Below are positions 31,247 through 43,200 of a stretch of 64,000 nt of DNA, in pieces; positions within the stretch are counted from its first letter, which is position 1, and the number at the start of each line of letters is the position of its first letter. The stretch comes from Bolinopsis microptera (lineage: Eukaryota > Ctenophora > Tentaculata > Lobata > Bolinopsidae): NCBI RefSeq assembly GCF_026151205.1, contig NC_087082.1, forward strand, positions 434,001 to 498,000. The letters run 5' to 3'. Under the pieces are notes generated by a model, which was not told the origin of the DNA, ran no database searches, and worked only from the letters and a program-made list of their open reading frames with translations. Both the position numbers and the translations under genes were made by a program.

Positions 31247-34200
31247 CTGTAAACACATGTCTGTTAAATAATGTCAGTTAATTAATGTCAGTTAATTAGG
31301 TCAGTTAATTAATGTCAGTTAATTAGGTCAGTTAATTAATGTCAGTTAATTAATGTCAGTTAATTAATGTCAGTTAATTAATGTCAGTTAATTAATGTCA
31401 GTTAATTAATGTCAGTTAATTAATGTCAGTTAATTAATGTCAGTTAATTAATGTCAGTTAATTAATGTCAGTTAATTAATGTCAGTTAATTAATGTCAGT
31501 TAATTAGGTCTGTTAATTAATGTCAGTTAATTAATGTCAGTTAATTAATTTCAGTTAATTAATGTCAGTTAATTAATGTCAGTTAATTAATGTCAGTTAA
31601 CTACAATAAAGTATTAACAATAACATAATCATTGCACGTGTCAGTCGAATATAATATTACAAATTTCATGTGAATCATGCGCATACAATATACATTAAAA
31701 TATCATTCCGTCGCAAAGCACTACTTAAATAAAATGTCACTAATATTAAGAATTATTCAGGTAAGAGAACTGTGAATCAATGTTAATTTTTACTACCGTC
31801 TTTTTGCCGAAGGCACTTACGCAAAAGCTAAAAAGACAAGCAAGAACTTATAAATCGGGCCCCAATAAGATGCAAAATTGTCGTGTTTTAACGCACCATT
31901 CAAATATTTCAAGTAAAACTTTCATATTACAGGGTGTACCACAGTGTAGACCCTGTATATTACAGGATGTATCACAGTATACACCCTGTATATACTGAAA
32001 AAATCATAGATAAATTATTTTCAGAGCTAGAAAGACGGCATAAAACCTATTCTTTAACTAAACTGTGCGAAACGTTGACAAATAAAAAAGATCTTAGCAG
32101 CGAATCTCTCATTTACAAAACCATAGTTTGATTCCGTAATTTCACATAATTAAGAAGACGTAGCGCGCGGCCCAATAGGGAGGCAGAAGGAAACGTTACA
32201 AACATGTACACATGTAGAGCGCTACTTACACTCTGTTTCCAGACCCTAGTACCGGAGTCATGCTGTGCTCTTTTGTCCTGAATGGTTCCTTATGTAAAGG
32301 TAGTGACGTTACCTAGCAACCACGTGACGTTACCTAGCTGGTTCCTTATGTAAAGGTAGTTGCTGCTGGTTTTCTTTTGAATTCTTCAAATTCTCTTCCA
32401 GATGCTCCAAATTCCAATTGTTTGTTTTTTTTAAATCGGCATGATTTGCAAGATCGGTTAATAACAAGTGACCAAATATCCAAGAAGTTGAAAATTGATT
32501 GAAGTCATGTTTTCGTGCTATACAACTTTCCTCAAACGTCCAATAAAGCAATAAGATTATCATTCCTCATTTCAATGGTCATTCAATGCTACTTCATAAT
32601 ATAGTGAAAGCTGTTATCGTCAGTTCCGCATTTTCACACTTGTCCAATGTCAGTCATGAGTATCCGTTAAAGATAGCGGTGGTTAATGTTGTATAATGTA
32701 CATAACACCAGATCAGAGTTAATATAACAGCACGCTCTTAAGTTGTAACCAAACGTAACTGGTAACCATGGTAACCATGGTCACCTGTTTAAAAAACTAA
32801 TACCTAACAAATAGTCAGTGGAGATTAGGTGTTTAATGACTATTGTAGAACACACCCTAACTACTCTAGTAGCAGAGTGTAGTTAACACGTGCACTCCCT
32901 AACTACTCTAGTAGCAGAGTAGAGTTAACACGTGCACACCCTAACTACTCTAGTAGCAGAGTGTAGTTAACACGTGCACACCCTAACTACTCTAGTAGCA
33001 GAGTGTAGTTAACACGTGCACACCCTAACTACTCTAGTAGCAGAGTAGAGTTAACACGTGCACACCCTAACTACTCTAGTAGCAGAGTGGAGTTAACACG
33101 TGCACACCCTAACTACTCTAGTAGCAGAGTAGAGTTAACACGTGCACACCCTAACTACTCTAGTAGCAGAGTGTAGTTAACACGTGCACACCCTAACTAC
33201 TCTAGTAGCAGAGTGGAGTTAACACGTGCACACCCTAACTACTCTAGTAGCAGAGTAGAGTTAACACGTGCACACCCTAACTACTCTAGTAGCAGAGTGT
33301 AGTTAACACGTGCACACCCTAACTACTCTAGTAGCAGAGTAGAGTTAACACGTGCACACCCTAACTACTCTAGTAGCAGAGTGTAGTTAACACGTGCACA
33401 CCCTAACTACTCTAGTAGCAGAGTAGAGTTAACACGTGCACACCCTAACTACTCTAGTAGCAGAGTGTAGTTAACACGTGCACTCCCTAACTACTCTAGT
33501 AGCAGAGTAGAGTTAACACGTGCACACCCTAACTACTCTAGTAGCAGAGTGTAGTTAACACGTGCACACCCTAACTACTCTAGTAGCAGAGTGGAGTTAA
33601 CACTTGCACACCCTAACTACTCTAGTAGCAGAGTGTAGTTAACACGTGCACACCCTAACTACTCTAGTAGCAGAGTGGAGTTAACACTTGCACACCCTAA
33701 CTACTCTAGTAGCAGAGTGTAGTTAACACGTGCACACCCTAACTACTCTAGTAGCAGAGTAGAGTTAACACGTGCACACCCTAACTACTCTAGTAGCAGA
33801 GTGTAGTTAACACGTGCACACCCTAACTACTCTAGTAGCAGAGTAGAGTTAACACGTGCACACCCTAACTACTCTAGTAGCAGAGTGTAGTTAACACGTG
33901 CACACCCTAACTACTCTAGTAGCAGAGTGTAGTTAACACGTGCACACCCTAACTACTCTAGTAGCAGAGTGTAGTTAACACGTGCACACCCTAACTACTC
34001 TAGTAGCAGAGTGTAGTTAACACGTGCACACCCTAACTACTCTAGTAGCAGAGTGTAGTTAACACGTGCACACCCGAACTACTCTAGTAGCAGAGTAGAG
34101 TTAACACGTGCACACCCTAACTACTCTAGTAGCAGAGTGGAGTTAACACGTGCACACCCTAACTACTCTAGTAGCAGAGTGTAGTTAACACGTGCACACC

Positions 34201-37200
34201 CTAACTACTCTAGTAGCAGAGTGTAGTTAACACGTGCACACCCTAACTACTCTAGTAGCAGAGTGTAGTTAACACGTGCACACCCGAACTACTCTAGTAG
34301 CAGAGTAGAGTTAACACGTGCACACCCTAACTACTCTAGTAGCAGAGTGGAGTTAACACGTGCACACCCTAACTACTCTAGTAGCAGAGTGTAGTTAACA
34401 CGTGCACACCCTAACTACTCTAGTAGCAGAGTGTAGTTAACACGTGCACACCCTAACTACTCTAGTAGCAGAGTGTAGTTAACACGTGCACACCCTAACT
34501 ACTCTAGTAGCAGAGTAGAGTTAACACGTGCACACCCTAACTACTCTAGTAGCAGAGTGTAGTTAACACGTGCACACCCTAACTACTCTAGTAGCAGAGT
34601 GTAGTTAACACGTGCACACCCTAACTACTCTAGTAGCAGAGTGTAGTTAACACGTGCACACCCTAACTACTCTAGTAGCAGAGTGTAGTTAACACGTGCA
34701 CACCCTAACTACTCTAGTAGCAGAGTGTAGTTAACACGTGCACACCCTAACTACTCTAGTAGCAGAGTGTAGTTAACACGTGCACACCCTAACTACTCTA
34801 GTAGCAGAGTGTAGTTAACACGTGCACACCCTAACTACTCTAGTAGCAGAGTGTAGTTAACACGTGCACACCCTAACTACTCTAGTAGCAGAGTGTAGTT
34901 AACACGTGCACACCCTAACTACTCTAGTAGCAGAGTAGAGTTAACACGTGCTGAATGGTTCAGAGCACACTAATCAGAGAGGTCAGTTAAACACACACGG
35001 GCTAGAATACAAGAGTACTTAACTCGTTCTAAACGCGCATAATATCCCGTGACGTCACTCGGAGTAAAACGTGACGTCACGTGATAGAATGAGAGGTCAC
35101 GTGACTTACCATCCATTTCCTCCCTCGTCTTCAGGGTGGAGTTGACTAAACTTTATAAAGTAGCGGGCCAGACACCGTGATACACACATGTAGAACAGCA
35201 AGGAGATCCCAACTAGTGACAATCCACAGTACAGCAGGGTCTGAGAAGGGTCTGTTACAGCATCATATAGAGACATTATTAACACCATATAGAAACATTA
35301 TTAACACCATATAGAGACATTATTAACACCATATAGAGACATTATTAACACCATATAGAGACATTATTAACACCATATAGAGACATTATTAACACCATAT
35401 AGAGACATTATTAACACCATATAGAGACATTATTAACACCATATAGAAACATTATTAACACCATATAGAGACATTATTAACACCATATAGAGACATTATT
35501 AACACCATATAGAGACATTATTAACACCATATAGAGACATTATTAACACCATATAGAGACATTATTAACACCATATAGAAACATTATTAACACCATATAG
35601 AGACATTATTAACACCATATAGAGACATTATTAACACCATATAGAGACATTATTAACACCATATAGAGACATTATTAACATCATATAGAGACATTATTAA
35701 CACCATATAGAGACATTATTAACACCATATAGAGACATTATTAACGAAAATGTTGATAATTAACTGCGACCAATTAGTAATTTTAACACCCTCAAAAATA
35801 AAAACTTAGCTTAAAATTTGATATAAGATTTTGATATTAATTATGATATGTTTAGTCGAGGCGTTTGTTTCAAATTCCTTGTAAAATCGAACAACAGTTC
35901 ACCAAAATACCCCGAATAGAACCAGACAAAAAAGCACTTACAATATGAATAAGGATTCCATCACAGGTGTAGTTGAGAATTGTGTGATACACAGCTGGAA
36001 TCGGCTGGCAGTTACCGATACTCGTCCTAAACTGGCCGTACAGGAAGTCTATAAACTCGGACACCAGTGTTTTAGCCTTGTCTATGGCTTTGTTCACTTC
36101 CTGGATTGACACACAATCAGATATCAAAGTTATCGGAATTGTTTATTTTATCCCCAAAACAAAAGTAGTCGATGGGAAACTGGTCATTTTGAAAACGGGA
36201 ATTTGTCGCTGATTACATAATATGTACATATATTATATATATATTAGAGTAGTAATATTCAATAAGTAGGTTACAAACTGACCTCCAAGACAATGCTTTT
36301 GATGCTGAAATCATCTGAATTGAATCTGTCATCCATTTTTCCAATCGCATCTAATAACTCGTCTATTTTTGTCTGATAGGTTGTTAGGTAAGAAAAAACT
36401 AAAATTACCTTAGGAACAATAAAAACTATTTTTATTCAAACATTTGATTAAATTTATTGTAGATTAAATAATTGGTTCCTTAGATAATGTAGGATCGTTC
36501 AGCAGAAATGTCGGAGAGTTCCTATTTTGGCCCACGATGCGGTAATTAAAAAATATGAGTTTAAGACAATAGGAAAAGTAATTTATTGCTTATTATAAAA
36601 TAAGTCGATATTAGGGTTTAGGGTTACCCTAGTCGATATTAGGGTTACCCTTGTCGATATTAGGGTTACCCTAGTCGATATTAGGGTTACCCTCTAGTCG
36701 ATATTAGGGTTACCCTAGTCGATATTAGGGTTACCCTAGTCGATATTAGGGTTACCCTAGTCGATATTAGGGTTACCCTAGTCGATATTAGGGTTACCCT
36801 AGTCGATATTAGGGTTTAGGGTTACCCTAGTCGATATTAGGGTTACCCTAGTCGATATTAGGGTTACCCTAGTCGATATTAGGGTTACCCTAGTCGATAT
36901 TAGGGTTACCCTAGTCGGTATTAGGGTTACCCTAGTCGATATTAGGGTTTAGGGTTATCCTAGTCGATATTAGGGTTACCCTAGTCGATATTAGGGTTAC
37001 CCTAGTCGATATTAGGGTTACCCTAGTCGGTATTAGGGTTACCCTAGTCGATATTAGGATTACCCTAGTCGATATTAGGGTTACCCTAGTCGATATTAGG
37101 GTTACCCTAGTCGATATTAGGGTTACCCTAGTCGATATTAGGGTTACCCTAGTCGATATTAGGGTTACCCTAGTCGATATTAGGGTTTAGGGTTACCCTA

Positions 37201-40200
37201 GTCGATATTAGGGTTTAGGGTTATCCTAGTCGATATTAGGGTTACCCTAGTCGATATTAGTCGATAAACCTTCGCTTTAATCTAAATGGTCTGAATTCAG
37301 ATAAGATAACATAGATTGCAAATAAATAACAAAACTTACCACTATATTGGTCTTAATGGTAATCATATTGCTCAGTGGAGCATCTAGTGCAGCCTGAGAA
37401 GTGTAAAACATTACAATCGAATCATAATTAAATCATAATTAATAATTAATGATCAATCAAATCAAAAAAGGGATGAACAAAACGTTATTTGTGGGGTTAT
37501 CTGTACTTTATATTTTCAAATCAGTGTTACTATTAGTCTTAAAGTATTCGAGTTAATCTTTTTACAGAATGGGGTGTTCCCACAAAAGTGGTCACATGAC
37601 AAGTATTTAGTTAGTACCTTACTAGTTTCCACAGCTGGTATTTTAGTGTCTTTGATATCTGTCAAAGCAGTTTCACATTCAGCCATGTATGTGTACTGTA
37701 CTTTGAGTTTTCCTATTTCAGTGATATATTCATCCATTTTCTCAGAGGTAATCGCAGTGGTCTCTGGGGAATAGTAAGTTGATGACACTAATTACTAATT
37801 ACATACCAAATGAACAGACAAGCATTATATACAAGTACAAAATGTATAAAACCAATAAAACTTACCTGTGTCGGCCACAGTTGTCTTCATAGCAGCAAAG
37901 TCGTAATCATTTAAAGAGTTCTTACTACTCGTTATATCTGCCTTTGCCTCGTCACTTAACAGCTCTGGTTCGAAATCCAAATCTTTTAGAGCGTCTTCAA
38001 CATTAAAGGTAGCAATTTGCTGAGTGAAGTAATTTGATGAAGATAACGGGAAATTATAGTATCAAAGAACGAACATGCAATTTAATAAAACTTAGATGAT
38101 TGTTGGTTAAATTAACCGTTAATGAGTTAATAACAGTTACAGCGGGGGGGGGGGGGGGGGGGATTAATATTATCACATTTATACTTACTTTGTCAACTTC
38201 GTCTTTCATAGAGTTGAAGCTGAACATCCCAAACAGGTTAGTGTCTTGTTTTAAGTCTAAAGCTTTAAAGAATGTTTCATTCTGAGAGCATAACTCCAGC
38301 ACATTTTCTATATTCATAGTTTGATCATCCCCTAATTTCAGCACAGTTATCAACATTTCATCAAGATCTAAATCTTGTCCAAGTGCCTCCCCCACGTCTT
38401 CCAACTGAAACACAACACGTGTGAAAGTAACATCTTACAATAATCTCACTATATATAAAGCGAGACGATATATATATACATATACATCATACTGTAGGGG
38501 ATCATACTGTAGGGGGATCATACTGTAGGGGGATCATACTGTAGGGGGATCATACTGTAGGGGGATCATATTGTAAGGGGATCATACTGTAGGGGGATCA
38601 TACTGTAGGGGGAGGATCATACTGTAGGGGGATCATATTGTAAGGGGATCATACTGTAGGGGGATCATACTGTAGGGGGATCATACTGTAGGGGGATCAT
38701 ATTGTAGGGGATCATATTGTAAGGGGATCATACTGTAGGGGGATCATACTGTAGGGGGATCATACTGTAGGGGGATCATACTGTAGGGGGATCATATTGT
38801 AGGGGATCATATTGTAAGGGGATCATACTGTAGGGGGATCATACTGTAGGGGGATCACACTGTAGGGGGATCATATTGTAGGGGATCATATTGTAAGGGG
38901 ATCATACTGTAGGGGGATCATACTGTAGGGGGATCATACTGTAGGGGGATCATACTGTAGGGGGATCATACTGTAGGGGGATCATATTGTAGGGGGATCA
39001 TATTGTAAGGGGATCATACTGTAGGGGGATCATACTGTAGGGGGATCATGCCTGGGGTAACGAGGTAGTCAGGGGGAAGGTTAGCCCCCGTAAAAGTGGA
39101 GCCTTGGCTCACACTCTAATCTCCCTAAGCTTTGGGACAAAAGCGTATAGTCATTTATTGGAATTGGTGAAGAAAGAAGAAAAAATACAACGACAGGACA
39201 TCATCACAAAACCCACTCTTACTGATTAGTAGCAACAAGTGTTCTAGCGGAAGTTGTTACTCACGTGGCCAAGATGGATAAGTCATTTAACGCTCAAGTG
39301 GCGCCCGGCGTTAAGTAGGTGTCTCACTTTGCCTGATGTGCAGGGGGACTGCGCATGAGACACCAGCCATTGAAAAGTTTGATGATGTCTTATAATAACA
39401 CTAGGGTTAAAGTCCCTACCACTGATTTAGATGTCGGAGGGGACCGGATTGATGACTCTCTCACCCTAAAACTCCCTAGGAGAGGGGTGACAGATGATAT
39501 GCCGGCTCCTTCACCCGGCACAAAAAATAACATAAAACAACAAAAAAAGGATGGGGATGCATTGGTTTCTTGTAGTGAGGTAGCTCTAGTAGGGACATTT
39601 AATGTCCGAACTGCTAGAGAAGGTTACAAGCGCCTTGAACTCGTGACTCAGTTTCTGGAGAGTGGCATGGAGATCCTTGGGATCCAAGAACATAGGATTG
39701 TCCACCAGGAGCCGATCAAGATCGAAAAGTTCAAGGAGGGGGTTAGCTTGGTAACTGTTTCAGCATGGAGGAATGGAGCAGGAGCAGCCACTGGTGGAGT
39801 GGGCTTTCTGCTGACTAGAAGAGCATACAGCGCAATCAGCCTCATTAAACCCTATGGCTCAAGGGTGCTGACTATCTCTTTCAACGGAAATCCCAGACTC
39901 ACAACTATAACTGCCTATAGTCCTACCGAGGCAGCACTAGTTGAAGAAGCGGAGGATTTTCATAACACCCTTAGACAGGCTATGAATGATGTGCCAGCGC
40001 ACCACCTGCTGATCACAGAGGGAGATATGAACGCCCGGCTTGGAAAGGAGAGTGAAGAAGATTCCCGTTGGTACTTTCATACTCGTACCAATCGGAATGG
40101 AGAGCTACTGAGAGACACTGCCCTGGAGTGCGATATGGAAATAACCAATATCCGCTTCAGAAAGAAGGTCAAACAAGAGGTGGACCTTCTTATCCGATGG

Positions 40201-43200
40201 GACACTTAACAAAGGTCAGATTGACTATATCCTCATACGGCGGAAGTGGAAAAACTCATTAAAGAACACTGAAGTTTACAACACTTTTCAGTCGTTGGGG
40301 ATCTGATCACAGAGTTGTAGTGTGTAAGATCAAAGTTAGCTTTAGGAAAGGACACAGGCCTCCGAAAAAAGTTAACTATGATTATAGTGCCCTGAAGTCG
40401 GATGGTGAGCTTCAAAAAAAGTATGCAATTGAAGTTCGGAATAGATTCTCTTGCCTGGTAGAGGAGGATGATGGGGCCACTGAAAGCTACGGAAGCTTAT
40501 GGTTGGCTATTGAGGCGGCAAACAAGAGCCTTCTGCCAAAGAAGACTCGACATAAGCAGATTGACCCCTCAAGTGACCCAAGAGTGGGACAGTGCAAGGA
40601 GGGGACTGTTCTGGCCAAGGACCAATACCATCAGGAGCCTTGTGAGGAGAAGAGAGAGGAAGTCGCCACTAAAAAGGATTTGTTAAAGGCCTGCTACAAA
40701 GAGGTAGAGGAGGAGATCCTGAAAGGAAAGATCAGGAAAGTTGAGGATACTGCTGATCGTTGTAAGAACAAGAAAGCTGGAAGCTTGTCAACGATATTTC
40801 AGGGAGGAACAAATCCCAGCTGTGGACTCGTGGAAGGGGGCAGCTCAACAGAACGTCTTGAGAACTGGAGGAACTCTCTGGGTTACTTGGACGCCCAGGT
40901 CCCAGCTAATAGGTTTCCCCGTCGAATATTAGGACCCTATCGAATTAGGGTTGACCCTTCGAATTGGGGGACCCTAGTCTTGCCCAAAAGCAGATATTAG
41001 TTAGGGTACCAGCATATGGTTATAGATTTGGGTACCCTAAAGTGATTATAGGGTTGGACATCGGATGGCCCCAGTCATATTGGATTCTCCTACGATTTGG
41101 TTACCTAGTGATGGTTCCCTAGCCGATATTGGAAGCTCAGTGATATTGGGTTCCCTGTCCGAAAGGGGACCTATCATTAAGATGACCATCATATAGTGGG
41201 TTATCTCTTGGGACATCGAATAGTCGTAAAAACTCCTGTAACTAAATGTTGATTTGAAAAGATAAGCAAGATTGAGATTTTATAACAAACCAAACGTTTA
41301 ACATGGTCTCTAAATGCGTAATCCATTGCTCATGGAGCATTGGTGTGAGCTTGGAAGTGTAAACAACAATCTTAACTTCCATTTAATAATTGATTAATCA
41401 AAAAAGGGTAACTACGTATTGCTGTGGGGTTATCTTCACTAATATTTATTAACTATGTTACTAGTCTTAAAAGCATATTCGGTTACTTTTACAGAAGGGT
41501 TCTACACCACAAAGGGTCAATATTTATTTAGTTAGCAGCCCGGGGAATGTGTACTTAACCAAACTATTCACACACCTATTGATACACTCCTGCTGGATTA
41601 ATTCATCATTAAGGAATCGCATTGGTCTTGGGACTTGTTAAGTTGATTGACATATTCTATACATCAAATGAACAGTGTATAAAAAGTACCAAAATGATGA
41701 AATTCCATATAAAATTACCTGTGTCGGCCACAGGTGTTATAGATAGTCCGTAACATTTCAGAGTCTACTTTCGATATTGCCTTTGCCTTCGTCACTTATA
41801 CCCAGTTCGAATCCAAACTTTTAGACGTCCTTCAACTTAAGGTTTGAGAATATTGCAGTGAGTTTTTGTGTCGGGACATTATGTTCAAGAACGCTCTAAA
41901 ACTTAGATTGATTTTTTAACATAAGAAATTAGTTATAATAGCTAGTTCTGCGGGGGGGGAGGGATTTAATGTGAACAGATACTTCTTGTAACTTCTCTTC
42001 AGAGTTGAGTGAACATCCAAACAGGTAGTGCTTTTTTCAGGGTCAAAGCAAAAGATGTTTATTCGGGGCAACTCCAGCCATTTGCTAGATATGTTGGGAC
42101 AGTCCCTAATTAGAAGTTATCAACATGTTCATCAAGATCTTTTATTTGTTCCGGAGTCAATACTTCTTTATGTCTGAAACATGGACGTTGACAGTAGCAT
42201 CTGACATATATATAATAACGAGACGTATTGATGGATATACATATAATGTAGGGGGAAATTAATGTAGGAGGAAGCACTGTAGGGATCAATATGTAGGAGT
42301 CTATTGGCATACCTTTTTACAAGAGATCATATTGATAGATCCAAGTAGCGCGGATCTACTTAGGGGGACATATTCACCGGGACATACTAGTGCGCAAACT
42401 GTATTGCTACTTGGGGGAACCCAAACTCTTGGGGGGTCATAGTGGGGAGACACAGGCCGGATCATATGTTGATAGCCTACGAGCTGACACGGGTCTCAAC
42501 GACACTGGAGAAATGGGCGGACTTATGGCGGATAGAGTTTTATGGAGACAGCGCATCAATACTCGGACGGTGAAGCCGCCTTAAGTCAAGTAAGTCATCA
42601 TACTGTAGGGGGATCATACTGTTGGGGGATCTCAACTTTCCGGTGTTTCTAAAAACAAGAAGAAATATTTTACAGTGATTCAATAAAAAAGATTCGAAAT
42701 ATTCGCGGCAGATAATTCTAGAATACATTTTTAAAAAACTAACCCCTCCAATAAGCTTGCCATCGCTGTATTGCTTGCAAGTTCCCTCACTGGCAATAAC
42801 AACAGTAACAAGGATTGCAGCGACGAGAGTGGCAAACGCGCACAGTATTACAGAGCAGTAACTGGTACACATCAGGAGGTTTCCACAGGGGCCAGAGTCA
42901 CGCTCTGTAGGCAGAACATCGTCACTTACCTGTACCAGAGTTAAGTTATTTAACAGAATAGGAAGTGGGTCACTTACCTGTACCAGAGTTAAGTTATTTA
43001 ACAGAATAGGAAGTGGGTCACTTACCTGTACCAGAGTTAAGTTATTTAACAGAATAGGAAGTGGGTCACTTACCTGTACCAGAGTTAAGTTATTTAACAG
43101 AATAGGAAGTGGGTCACTTACCTGTACCAGAGTTAAGTTATTTAACGGAATAGGAAGTGGGTCACTTACCTGTACCAGAGTTAAGTTATTTAACAGAATA

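Noticed and set aside
31780-32131. Plus-strand ORFs of 65-72 codons
   Set aside because: Overlap a repeat with ACAGGGTGTA ends in an intron of the minus-strand gene; no domain or splice support.
29330-34950. CRISPR array
   Set aside because: Units are head-to-tail without unique spacers, in an intron-bearing animal genome.
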